Assembly (NCBI GenBank): GCA_015064695.1
Contig: SVRS01000025.1
Location: 1 to 36,350 of the forward strand
Direction: 5' to 3'
Source of the DNA: Oscillospiraceae bacterium
Lineage (GTDB): Bacteria > Bacillota > Clostridia > Oscillospirales > CAG-272
Length of the DNA stretch: 36,350 nt
Part shown: positions 1 through 7,572 of the stretch, piece after piece
Numbering within the stretch: position 1 is the first letter of the stretch
How the letters are laid out: every line of letters begins with the position of its first letter
The notes under the pieces: model-generated
What the model was told of the DNA's origin: nothing
Seen by the model: the letters and a program-made list of their open reading frames with translations, nothing else
The model's database searches: none
Translations under genes and position numbers: made by a program

Positions 1-364
1 CCGACTGGGGATAGGCTTCGGTCAGCATTCTGTTGAATTGCTCATAGGATTCGAGTCCATCGACCTTGATGGTATTCTCGACTTCTCGTCTGTTCTGATA
101 GGGGAGGTTGCCCATCAAGGTGAGTGACTCATTGAGCGTGTGAAAACGGAAGCCAACGGGAAGAGCCTTGGCAATTGCGCTATCTACCACTCCGAAGCAT
201 TCCAGCGAAACCTTGAGTCCGTCTTTGTTTTCCTCATTATATTTGAGGTCGTAATCGGAAGTGTGATTCGCCCCCAAATACGAGAGAGCTCCGGACAACT
301 GTTTTCGCCCGACAGGAAGTTGAACGTGGGCGGTTTTGTTGCCCCTTGAGATAATTGCATTCAT
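1..364 (-). CDS. Unrecognised protein, partial (N-terminal 121 residues)
   Basis: An open minus-strand frame runs from an ATG at 364 off the left edge without a stop. It begins MNAIISRGNK and is preceded by AAAGGATGA, a good ribosome binding site. The visible part is hydrophilic, without signal peptide or membrane segment. I do not recognise the family. Style and AT-rich composition are like accessory proteins of clostridial mobile elements, but that is an impression rather than a domain match. It is divergent from the sigma factor at 602. A terminator-like hairpin lies in its leader. Confidence 0.6.
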   Translation of the reverse strand, partial: MNAIISRGNKTAHVQLPVGRKQLSGALSYLGANHTSDYDLKYNEENKDGLKVSLECFGVVDSAIAKALPVGFRFHTLNESLTLMGNLPYQNRREVENTIKVDGLESYEQFNRMLTEAYPQS

Positions 365-386
365 CTGTTATCATCCTTTCTGCAAT

Positions 387-423
387 AAAAAAAGCCAAAC
401 GCTTGGCTGATAAGCATTTGGCT
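387..423 (-). promoter_or_regulatory. Terminator-like hairpin in leader of the minus-strand gene (possible attenuator)
   Basis: AGCCAAA (393-399) pairs with TTTGGCT (417-423). On the minus strand the stem is followed by a run of seven T (387-393), then the ribosome binding site and ATG at 364. An alternative stem, AGCCAA (393-398) with TTGGCT (403-408), excludes the first one. A terminator between promoter and start codon, with a competing fold, is the layout of an attenuator. This is inference. Confidence 0.4.
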
Positions 424-460
424 ATGTAGAGGGAGTGTCGTATTGTTTACACATTTCGAA

Positions 461-489
461 TTTACAAGGATGAAAAAATGTGATATAAT
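461..489 (+). promoter_or_regulatory. Sigma-A promoter for the ECF sigma gene at 602
   Basis: TTTACA (461-466), 17-base spacer, TATAAT (484-489). Transcription would start near 496, about 105 bases ahead of the sigma gene. The gene therefore has a housekeeping promoter; no ECF-type GAAC/CGTC pair was seen. Confidence 0.75.
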
Positions 490-601
490 TATTGTAGCGG
501 AGAAAAATTTTCTAAAAATTCCTTTAATCTGTAAGATATTGAATTGATTTTTCGACTATATGGGTGAAAGGCCTTTAGGAACTGTGTAAGGAGGTGACTA
601 T

Positions 602-1153
602 ATGGAAGACGGAAAAATTGTTACGTTATATTGGGAACGCAACGAAGAAGCTATTCGAGAAACCGAGCAGAAATACGGAAAATACTGTTACACCATCGCA
701 TATAATATTCTTCATTCACACGAAGATTCGGACGAATGTGTAAATGATACTTGGAACGGAGCGTGGAACGCTATGCCCCCCGAAAGACCAACCAAGTTAC
801 AGGGCTTTCTTGCTCGTATTACTCGAAATATCGCTATCGACCGATACCGATATGACAGCGCACAAAAGCGCGGTGCAGAGGTAGAAAGCGCGATTGATGA
901 ATATTGGGAATGTATTCCCAATGGAGATGCTTCAATCGAGGATGAATATGTACTGAAGCAAGCGATCAATGGTTTCCTTGAAAGCCTTGATGTCAGAACT
1001 CGCGTCATATTTATGCGCAGGTATTGGTATTCGATGAGCGTGAAGGATATCGCCGACGGTATGCGTCTTTCGGAAAGTCACGTTAGTGTAATCCTACACA
1101 GAACCAGAAACAAATTCAAAGATTATCTTACGAAGGAAGGGGTATTTGTATGA
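602..1153 (+). CDS. ECF-type RNA polymerase sigma factor
   Basis: A 183-residue sigma-70 family protein made of regions 2 and 4 only, typical of group 4 (ECF) factors that direct RNA polymerase to stress or surface regulons. Region 2 carries DECVNDTW and the LARITRNIAIDRYR helix. Region 4 carries FMRRYWYSMSVKDIADGM followed by the recognition helix LSESHVSVILHRTRNKF. The start follows AAGGAGGTGACTAT, a very strong binding site. The last codon and stop overlap the next gene by four bases (ATGA), so the two are translationally coupled, as is usual for a sigma factor and its membrane partner. It is paralogous to the sigma factor at 23198-23746. Confidence 0.9.
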   Translation: MEDGKIVTLYWERNEEAIRETEQKYGKYCYTIAYNILHSHEDSDECVNDTWNGAWNAMPPERPTKLQGFLARITRNIAIDRYRYDSAQKRGAEVESAIDEYWECIPNGDASIEDEYVLKQAINGFLESLDVRTRVIFMRRYWYSMSVKDIADGMRLSESHVSVILHRTRNKFKDYLTKEGVFV

Positions 1154-3084
1154 AGAAAAAGAATTGGTATAAGGGTTTAAGCCTTGCCGATGATAAATAC
1201 GTTGCCGAGGCACACCCCGATAACGTTATTAAACCCAAGCGAAATAAGATCTTAATTTCGCTCGTAGCTGCGTGTGCGTGCTTTGCACTGCTTGTTTGTA
1301 ACCTTTGGCTATTTATTCCATTCAACACTAATCCGCCTGATGTATCACAGTATGCAGACAGCGAGTATTATGGACTCATTCAGAAATTGAACGTTCTAAC
1401 ATTCCAGCAACCCAAATACAAAAACAATGCAGAAAAATTATGGGCTGGGATTAAAAACATTTCATTTGACTTAACTGATGGTGTAACAAAGGATGCAGAT
1501 AATGCAATACCTGAAGCGGCAGGAGACGGCATGACAGATGGCACAAACTCCTATCAAGAGATCACCGACAATCAAGTGGAAGGAATTATCGAAGCCGACC
1601 GCATCAAACGGAGCGATACACACATATATTATCTTGATGATGATGTATTGCGTATCTTCTCTATTGACAAAGAAAACACAACGGAAATCGGTAACTACAC
1701 TATCTATGAAGAGGGCACGGGGCCTTACATGGATCAGTGGGAATTTTACCTTTCAAGCGATTGCAAAACCGTGACCGTGGTTACACAGTATTATTCAAAA
1801 AATGAGAGTGTTTCACGACGTTACGTAAATCTGATTTCGCTTGACGTTAGTGATCCTACAAACATCGTCAAGAAAGATGAATTCAACATTACGGGTGAGT
1901 ATATGTCGTCCCGTATGACGAACGGGAGTATTCTGCTCTTAACAGAGTTTGTGATCAACAAGCAAGAGCTTGATTTCGATGATGTGACTACCTTCGTTCC
2001 ACAAATTGATGAAGGCAACGGTTTATACAGCATTCCGGCAAACGGAATAGTTTCTCCCGATAATTTGAGCAACACTCGTTATACCGTTGTGATGAAGCTC
2101 GACGAAAAAACGCTCGATCTTCAAGGAACGGCAGCATATCTCTCGTATTCCGAGGACGTGTACGTTTCTGAAAATCACGTATTCTTAACTCACGTGTTCG
2201 CCGATAATAAAGAAAATGATGACGGTACTATCACAAGAAACTCTATGACTGAGATTTCTTGCTTGACTTATGGCGGCGACACCTTTGAGATTCAAGGAAA
2301 CGTAACTGTAAGAGGTTACGTCAAGGATCAGTGGAGTATGGATGAATATGAAGGAATTCTTCGTGTCTTCACGACTACCAATGCAACGACCATTCGTGAG
2401 CAAACCTATAGCAACGGTAATGTTTCCGCAGAGATTCTGCAAACCGCAACTGGAGAGTCCAATGCAAGTCTGTACTGCATCGACCTTTCTACCTTCGAGA
2501 TTGTAACATCGGTTATAGACTTTGCTCCTCCGCGTGAGGAAATCCAGTCAGTACGATTCGATAAAGAAACCGCTTACGTTTGCACGTCTATAGAGATGTC
2601 CGACCCTGTATTCTTCTTCGATCTCTCCGACCTCGATAACATCACTTATAAGGATACTGGTACGATTGAGGGTTTCTCTACTTCTCTTATTAACCTTGGC
2701 AACGGTTATCTTCTTGGCATCGGAAGAGGAGGAGACTGGAGTAGCTTTAAGGTTGAGGTATACGAAGAAACATCGGATGGAGTTCGATCTGTATGCACTT
2801 ATGAACTCGAAAATGCAGATTATTCTACTGATTACAAATCCTATTATATCGATCGTCAGAATCAGCTTATAGGTTTAGGTATCGTAGATAAAAACTACCC
2901 TACGGCTAAATATTCGTCCGAGACTTATAGATACGTTCTTCTTCACTTTGATGGATATGAGCTTGTAGAACTTGTTAACGTAAACCTCTTGGGCAACCCT
3001 GCGGCTCAGCGAGGCGTTTATATTGACGGATATATGTATATGTTCGGTAGTAGAGACTTCAAGGTTGAAAAGGTTTTTGATTAA
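1150..3084 (+). CDS. Membrane-anchored beta-propeller protein, putative anti-sigma partner
   Basis: 644 residues. A short cytoplasmic N-terminus (1-33, with LSLADDKYVAEA, resembling the N-termini of clostridial ECF partners) precedes one membrane segment at about 34-56. A large extracellular part follows. Residues around 135-165 (DNQVEGIIEADRIKRSD, then IYYLDDD) match the hallmark of secreted beta-propeller proteins distantly related to WD40 (Pfam Beta_propel, COG4880), and the rest has repeated strand patterns to the end. It overlaps the sigma gene by ATGA. By position and topology it should bind and restrain the sigma factor and sense something outside. No anti-sigma domain is recognisable, so that role is inferred. 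The gene is AT-rich like its partner. Confidence 0.75.
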   Translation: MKKKNWYKGLSLADDKYVAEAHPDNVIKPKRNKILISLVAACACFALLVCNLWLFIPFNTNPPDVSQYADSEYYGLIQKLNVLTFQQPKYKNNAEKLWAGIKNISFDLTDGVTKDADNAIPEAAGDGMTDGTNSYQEITDNQVEGIIEADRIKRSDTHIYYLDDDVLRIFSIDKENTTEIGNYTIYEEGTGPYMDQWEFYLSSDCKTVTVVTQYYSKNESVSRRYVNLISLDVSDPTNIVKKDEFNITGEYMSSRMTNGSILLLTEFVINKQELDFDDVTTFVPQIDEGNGLYSIPANGIVSPDNLSNTRYTVVMKLDEKTLDLQGTAAYLSYSEDVYVSENHVFLTHVFADNKENDDGTITRNSMTEISCLTYGGDTFEIQGNVTVRGYVKDQWSMDEYEGILRVFTTTNATTIREQTYSNGNVSAEILQTATGESNASLYCIDLSTFEIVTSVIDFAPPREEIQSVRFDKETAYVCTSIEMSDPVFFFDLSDLDNITYKDTGTIEGFSTSLINLGNGYLLGIGRGGDWSSFKVEVYEETSDGVRSVCTYELENADYSTDYKSYYIDRQNQLIGLGIVDKNYPTAKYSSETYRYVLLHFDGYELVELVNVNLLGNPAAQRGVYIDGYMYMFGSRDFKVEKVFD

Positions 3085-3118
3085 TATTGGACAATCAAAA
3101 TCGGCTCGTTATTTAGAT

Positions 3119-3150
3119 AAGCCACGGATTCGGTAATTCGTGGCTTTTTC
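3119..3150 (+). terminator. Intrinsic terminator of the 602-3084 operon
   Basis: GCCACG (3121-3126) pairs with CGTGGC (3139-3144), with further pairing in the ATT/AAT interior, followed by TTTTT (3145-3149). It lies 35 bases after the stop at 3084. Confidence 0.8.
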
Positions 3151-3180
3151 TTTGTCTTCAGCAGGTCAGTATTTGGTTTT

Positions 3181-3370
3181 CGTGGGTTCGGATCCTTTTG
3201 TAATATAAATGGACTATTTTTGAAATATGCTTTCTTCAATGTTTCGTGGGTTCGGATCTTTTTGAAGAAGGGATGGACTGATTTTGTAGTGCATGATTTG
3301 TAAACAATTTGTGTCTAACGCAAAAAAACGAAAGAATTTGAAACCCTGTCGTGGGTTCAAGTCCTTTCGG
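3181..3370 (+). repeat. Three diverged copies of a tRNA T-arm-like motif in an intergenic gap
   Basis: CGTGGGTTCGGATCCTTTTG (3181-3200), the same with one substitution (3245-3264), and CGTGGGTTCAAGTCCTTTCG (3350-3369). The first two also share ATGGACT further on, so the first unit is about 64 bases. GGGTTCGGATCC resembles a tRNA T-arm. The nearby tRNA-Trp carries a similar sequence on the opposite strand, so the copies are inverted relative to it. Otherwise 3150-3485 holds nothing I can call. Confidence 0.45.
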
Positions 3371-3484
3371 TCGCTTGTTTTTGATTCGATATTTGGAAAA
3401 AATGGCTCAATCCATAGTTCGTTCCTTTCGGCTCGATGAAATACCGAAAATGGATCTATGAAACTTTGAAAAAAAGAAGGCGTG

Positions 3485-3520
3485 AAAAAACGGGAGAAAT
3501 CTCTCGAAATCTCCCGTTTT
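3485..3520 (-). terminator. Terminator of tRNA-Trp
   Basis: AAAACGGGAGA (3487-3497) pairs with TCTCCCGTTTT (3510-3520). Read on the minus strand it ends in a T-run (3485-3490) and lies about 40 bases past the tRNA 3' end. The T-run on the other side could let it act in both directions. Confidence 0.75.
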
Positions 3521-3560
3521 CTCTTGTTTTCTCGATCGGATCTTTTTTGACCGATAACGA

Positions 3561-3636
3561 TGGCAGGGGCAGGAGGATTCGAACCCGCGACCCACGGTTT
3601 TGGAGACCGGTACTCTACCAGCTGAGCTATACCCCT
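3561..3636 (-). tRNA. tRNA-Trp (CCA anticodon)
   Basis: A 76-base cloverleaf on the minus strand with encoded CCA. The acceptor AGGGGTA pairs with TGCCCCT. The anticodon loop CTCCAAA reads CCA. The D-arm is GCTCAGCTGGTAGAGT and the T-loop TTCGAAT. It has its own promoter and terminator. Confidence 0.95.
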
Positions 3637-3650
3637 GTGCAACGGGATAT

Positions 3651-3679
3651 ATTATAGCACACTTCTCTCAAAAATGCAA
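3651..3679 (-). promoter_or_regulatory. Promoter of tRNA-Trp
   Basis: On the minus strand TTGCAT (3679-3674), 17 bases, TATAAT (3656-3651), 15 bases before the tRNA 5' end. Confidence 0.75.
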
Positions 3680-3773
3680 GGGGTTTTTCAAAAAAAAATA
3701 AATAATTTTTTCCTTTTTTTGACGAAATTTCCCGATAAAAGAACCGTTGTTTACAGAAAAGTATTGTTTGTTC

Positions 3774-3802
3774 TTTCAACGTTCATACTTTTGTGATAGA
3801 AT
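3774..3802 (+). promoter_or_regulatory. Weak promoter candidate for the lipoprotein at 3839
   Basis: TTTCAA (3774-3779), 17 bases, TAGAAT (3797-3802). The match is imperfect, but spacing and position ahead of the ribosome binding site are right. Confidence 0.4.
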
Positions 3803-3838
3803 AAAATGGAAAATATATCATTTGAAAGGAATCATTGT

Positions 3839-5362
3839 ATGCTTCAACTCAAAAAGTATCTCTGCTTACTTTTGGTCGCCACCATGCTCCTGTGCCCTCT
3901 GGCCGTTCTTACGGGGTGCGGGCAAAACACGGAAACCCCCGATGACACCTCCAAACAATCCGGCACAGCCAACGAGACCGAAGAGGGAGAGGACAACCGC
4001 TTTGTAGGCATCGATTACAAGGACCGTCCCTTCCGCGTCTATACAAGCACCGCCGAATTGGACAGCGGTTCCAGTTCCTCCAACTTTCTCATTGAGGGAA
4101 CAGCCAAAACCGAAGGAAACCGCGTCAATGACGCCGTCCTGGAGCGCAACGTTCTGGTCGAGGAGCTTTTGGGCGTCAAGCTGGAATTCACTCAAACCGA
4201 TATAGGCATCGACGGTGTCTCCGCAGATATTCGCCGTCTCACCCAATCGGGTCTTGATGATTATGACCTCGTCATCAATACCATCTACGCCTTCTCCGAG
4301 CTGCTCATTGAAGGTAACTTCCGCAACATTTTGGATGAGGAATGCGTATTCGATTTTGAACGGAACTACTGGTACAAGGACTACATGGACGATCTCCGCC
4401 TGATGGACGGATACCAGTACGTTCTGGCAGGTGACTATTTCATCGACATCCTCCGCTCCGCTCACCTCCTTTTGGTCAATAAGGATCTGTACCAGAACTA
4501 CTACAACCGCTCCGCCAACGAGCTCTACGACCTGGTCTCCAACTACGAATGGACCTTCGACAAGCTGAACTCCATTTGCACGGGTCTGTACGCCGACCTC
4601 AACACCAACAACGAGGTGGATGATGGCGACCAGTTCGGCTTCATGACCGCTTCCTACTGGGGTGGTGCCATTCCCTTCATGATCTCGGGCAACCCCACCT
4701 ACATCTCCCGCGACGAAGACGGCATTCCCACCGTCACCATCCAGGAGGGTGAGCGTGCAAATCAGCTCGCCGCTGAGATGAGCAAGATCTTCAACAACGA
4801 TAGCGCCAACATCGGTCTTTCCGAGGTAAAGGATCTTCTCCTGTCCTACACCCAGAACGAATGTCTGGTCCTGGGTTACCAGCGTCTCGGCTCCCTGGAG
4901 AATGCGATCCTCCGCTCCATGGAGGGCGACTCCGCCGTGCTTCCCTACCCCATGCTCTTTGCTTCGGACAAAAAGTACACGACATCTACCCACGATACCA
5001 CCTACATGGGTGCGATTCTGACCACCTCCACCGATATGGAGTTCATCTCCACCGTTACCGAGGTGCTGTGCCGCGAGACCTCCAAAGTCCTTATGCCCAG
5101 CTACTATAAGGAGTCTCTCCAGGTACAGTGCGTGGACGACGAAAAGGCCGCCGCCATGCTCGATATCATCCACGACAACTTCGGCCAATCCTTCGTGTTG
5201 GCTTATAACCATGCTCTCGGCGATCAGATCCTGCAATCCTTCACTACCGCAATTCAGGACAAGCGCGAATTCTCCGCCGTGTTCGCCTCCGCGGCCAGAC
5301 GCATCAACAAAACCCTTCAGAACAAGATTACACTGTTCGAAAGAAGGAATCTGAACGATTAA
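3839..5362 (+). CDS. Solute-binding-type lipoprotein (paralog of 5663-7171)
   Basis: 507 residues from the ATG at 3839, chosen because GAAAGGA lies 8 bases ahead and the product then starts as a signal peptide (MLQLKKYLCLLL) with lipobox LTGC (Cys27). The mature protein has the pattern of the large clostridial extracellular solute-binding family: YDLVIN near 130, DFERNYWYKD, NKDLYQNYY, an EF-hand-like loop DLNTNNEVDDGDQFGF, and SAVLPYPM near 350. It would sit on the outer face of the membrane. No ABC permease or ATPase gene is nearby, so transport is not supported. Carbohydrate or peptide binding, or a sensory role, are open. It is closely related along its length to the next gene. Confidence 0.75.
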   Translation: MLQLKKYLCLLLVATMLLCPLAVLTGCGQNTETPDDTSKQSGTANETEEGEDNRFVGIDYKDRPFRVYTSTAELDSGSSSSNFLIEGTAKTEGNRVNDAVLERNVLVEELLGVKLEFTQTDIGIDGVSADIRRLTQSGLDDYDLVINTIYAFSELLIEGNFRNILDEECVFDFERNYWYKDYMDDLRLMDGYQYVLAGDYFIDILRSAHLLLVNKDLYQNYYNRSANELYDLVSNYEWTFDKLNSICTGLYADLNTNNEVDDGDQFGFMTASYWGGAIPFMISGNPTYISRDEDGIPTVTIQEGERANQLAAEMSKIFNNDSANIGLSEVKDLLLSYTQNECLVLGYQRLGSLENAILRSMEGDSAVLPYPMLFASDKKYTTSTHDTTYMGAILTTSTDMEFISTVTEVLCRETSKVLMPSYYKESLQVQCVDDEKAAAMLDIIHDNFGQSFVLAYNHALGDQILQSFTTAIQDKREFSAVFASAARRINKTLQNKITLFERRNLND

Positions 5363-5376
5363 TCTACGCCCCTCCT

Positions 5377-5408
5377 GCAGAGCCGGATCATTTCGGCTCT
5401 GCTTTTTT
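5377..5408 (+). terminator. Intrinsic terminator after the first solute-binding lipoprotein
   Basis: GCAGAGCCG (5377-5385) pairs with CGGCTCTGC (5394-5402), followed by TTTTTT (5403-5408). It separates the two tandem paralogs into independent transcription units. Confidence 0.85.
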
Positions 5409-5662
5409 CTTTGATTTCACCGGCTGAACGTCTCCTCAGAGCCCCACCGTTTCGTCCGAGTAGGCCGCCGGTGTCTGTACCCAACAGAGAGAGTCTTGAA
5501 CATTCGCTCTTCCGATTACATATACGATCCGGAGCAGCAAGCCCAAGATCTTCTTGCTTATGCACAAAAACGAAACGATTTATTCACACGCAGTTCACGC
5601 CCATATGAGATAATAAGAATGTAATATACTGTGCATACGTGCGCAAAGAAAGGAAAACGATC

Positions 5663-7171
5663 ATGAACCGATTCAAAAAAAGGCTTGCTTTGACCTTGGC
5701 TTCTCTTACGCTCCTCTCCTGTTTCGTCTCCTGTGCTGATACTGACTCCCCCGATGACAGTAAGGAATCCTCCACCGTAGCCGTCGAGGCCGATAGCAGT
5801 GAGGATAACCGTTTCCTGGGTCTCGATTACAAGGATCGCCCCTTCCGCATCTACACAAGCGCCCACCAGGCTTCCTCCGCTATGGATAGCTCTAACTACC
5901 TCATCGAGGGAGAAGGCAAGACCGGCGGCGGCATGGTCAGCGACGCCGTCTACCAGCGCAATGTCACGGTCGAGGAATTGCTCGGCGTAAAGCTGGAATT
6001 TACCCAATGCGACTTGTCCTACGGTGCAATTGCCGGTGACGTCCGTATACTTACCCAGTCGGGTGACGATCTGTACGACCTGGTCATCAACGACAACTAC
6101 GATTACGCTCAATTGGTCATTGAGGGTCATTTCCGCAATCTCATGGATGATGAGTGCGTGTTTGATTTTGACCGCCCCTACTGGTATAAGGACTACATGG
6201 AGGATCTCCGCCTCGTGGACGGTTACCAGCACCTGCTGGCCGGTGACTTCTTCATCGACGTCCTCCGTACCGCCCACCTGATGATCGTCAATAAGGATAT
6301 ATATCAGGACTATTACCGCACCTCGGCTGACGAGCTGTATGACGTTGTCTCCAACTACGAGTGGACCTATGACAAGCTCATCTCCACCATCACCGGCCTC
6401 TACATAGACAAGAACCAGAGTGGCTCCAAGGATGAAGGCGACCAGTACGGTTACCTGGATTCCGCCTACTGGGGCGCATCCATCCCCCTGTCCACCAGCG
6501 GCACCACCACCTTCATCAAGCGCGATGAGGAAGGTTGTCCCACCATTTCCATCCATGAGGGAGATCGCTCCAACCAGTTGGCCGCCCGCATTACTACCCT
6601 TCTGAACCACGAGGATACGGGACTGGAGAAACACGTACCCGATCCCGTAGCCGCATTCATCAACGGTGAAGCCCTGGTTGCCGCCACCTTCTCCTTGGGT
6701 TCCCTGGAGAGCGAGAATCTTCGCCAGATGGAGAGCGACGCCGCCGTTCTTCCCTACCCCATGCTGTTCTCCTCCGATAAGAAGTACACCACTGCGACCC
6801 ACGACACCACCGAGCTGGGCGCCGTCCTGGTCACGTCCAAGGATATGGCCTTCATCTCCACCGTCATCGAGGTTCTCAACCGCGAGACCGCCAACATTCT
6901 GATTCCCAAGTACTACAAGGAGTCTCTCCAGGTTCAGTGTGTGGACGATGAAAAAGCCGCGGCTATGATCGATATCATTCACGATAACTTCGACAATGCC
7001 TTCATCCTGGCCTACAACACCGCCCTCGGCGGCAAGATCCTGCAGGCCTTCTCCACCGCCGCCGAGGACAAGCGCGAATTCTCCGCTGTGTTCGCTTCCT
7101 CCGCCAAGTCCATGGAAAAGACCCTGAAGAATAAGATCTCGCGCTACCGCGTAAAGAATAACATTGATTGA
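5663..7171 (+). CDS. Solute-binding-type lipoprotein (tandem paralog)
   Basis: 502 residues from the ATG at 5663, preceded by AAAGGAAAA. An in-frame GTG at 5639 would add eight residues before the signal peptide and lacks a binding site. Signal peptide MNRFKKRLALTLASL ends at Cys24 (FVSC), with Cys20 as alternative. The mature part follows its neighbour closely: NRFLGLDYKDRPFRIYTS, YDLVIN, FDRPYWYKDYM, the EF-hand-like loop DKNQSGSKDEGDQYGY, AVLPYPM, YYKESLQVQCVDDEKAAAM. It is a tandem duplicate with its own intergenic region (254 bases, no clear promoter recognised) and no transporter genes nearby. Confidence 0.75.
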   Translation: MNRFKKRLALTLASLTLLSCFVSCADTDSPDDSKESSTVAVEADSSEDNRFLGLDYKDRPFRIYTSAHQASSAMDSSNYLIEGEGKTGGGMVSDAVYQRNVTVEELLGVKLEFTQCDLSYGAIAGDVRILTQSGDDLYDLVINDNYDYAQLVIEGHFRNLMDDECVFDFDRPYWYKDYMEDLRLVDGYQHLLAGDFFIDVLRTAHLMIVNKDIYQDYYRTSADELYDVVSNYEWTYDKLISTITGLYIDKNQSGSKDEGDQYGYLDSAYWGASIPLSTSGTTTFIKRDEEGCPTISIHEGDRSNQLAARITTLLNHEDTGLEKHVPDPVAAFINGEALVAATFSLGSLESENLRQMESDAAVLPYPMLFSSDKKYTTATHDTTELGAVLVTSKDMAFISTVIEVLNRETANILIPKYYKESLQVQCVDDEKAAAMIDIIHDNFDNAFILAYNTALGGKILQAFSTAAEDKREFSAVFASSAKSMEKTLKNKISRYRVKNNID

Positions 7172-7184
7172 TCTCTCCAAATAA

Positions 7185-7221
7185 TCTCCGCTGCCCGACC
7201 GGGCGATGTTCTCAGCGGAGA
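7185..7221 (+). terminator. Hairpin after 7171, terminator-like without a T-run
   Basis: TCTCCGCTG (7185-7193) pairs with CAGCGGAGA (7213-7221), with CCCG/CGGG in the loop. It stands 14 bases after the stop. The following bases are AATTTG, so termination would be weak. Confidence 0.4.
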
Positions 7222-7304
7222 ATTTGAAAAGCGCCGTTAAGTGCGAGCATCGCATCTGACCGGTCAAATACCAATATGGGCCAAGCCCAAACCCATATAA
7301 CGAC

Positions 7305-7351
7305 AGAAAGAGATAACAAATCGGTTCGTAGCCGAAATGTTATCTCTTTCT
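7305..7351. terminator. Long perfect inverted repeat, terminator-like in either direction
   Basis: AGAAAGAGATAACA (7305-7318) is the exact reverse complement of TGTTATCTCTTTCT (7338-7351). The loop contains a second small stem (CGGTTCGTAGCCG). The 3' arm is T-rich. It borders the hairpin array at 7366-7517, in the same arrangement as the terminators beside the arrays at 34350, 35375 and 36002. Confidence 0.55.
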
Positions 7352-7365
7352 TTGTTGGTTTAAGT

Positions 7366-7517
7366 TTAGAGTTATGAGGCTCGCGAATTGCTTCGCAATT
7401 CATTCGCCGTTACGTATTTGCTTCGCAAACGTTACAATATGATTGCCTATCTCATATAAAACTTGGACGTTGCCCAATCATAACTATGCGAAGCATATCA
7501 TAACTCATAACTTGCCC
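7366..7517 (-). repeat. Hairpin/linker array D (degraded, GTTATGA/TCATAAC linker)
   Basis: Short hairpins GAATTGC-TTC-GCAATTC (7385-7401), TTTGC-TTC-GCAAA (7417-7429) and TATGC-GAA-GCATA (7485-7497) are separated by linkers. On the left these are GTTATGAG (7371-7378) and the decayed GTTACG (7409) and GTTAC (7431). On the right the reverse complement occurs as ATCATAAC (7477-7484 and 7497-7504) and TCATAAC (7505-7511). TTGCCCAA (7470-7477) is the complement of the GGGCAA core of the other arrays, so this one lies on the minus strand. No gene was found in it. Confidence 0.6.
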
Positions 7518-7572
7518 AGTTTGGCGTGATTTGTCCGTTAAGAGCATCACGCTAAGGCAGCGGAGAGTTTTC

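Noticed and set aside
3181..3370. attL/attR of an element integrated in tRNA-Trp
   Set aside because: The T-arm-like repeats are inverted relative to the tRNA and do not match its 3' end beyond the generic T-loop.
3214..3657. Apparent small proteins over tRNA-Trp on both strands
   Set aside because: They are translations of the tRNA itself (the GIAQLVEYRSPKP-type sequence is a known artefact) and its terminator.
3839..7171. ABC sugar importer operon
   Set aside because: Only binding-type lipoproteins are present; there is no permease or ATPase gene anywhere in the window.
5558..7267. Long open frame antisense to the lipoprotein at 5663
   Set aside because: It mirrors the codons of the real gene, has repetitive low-complexity composition and no ribosome binding site. 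Similar antisense frames at 3866-5236, 8565-10265, 12769-13824, 14560-16380 and 16986-18884 were dropped for the same reason.
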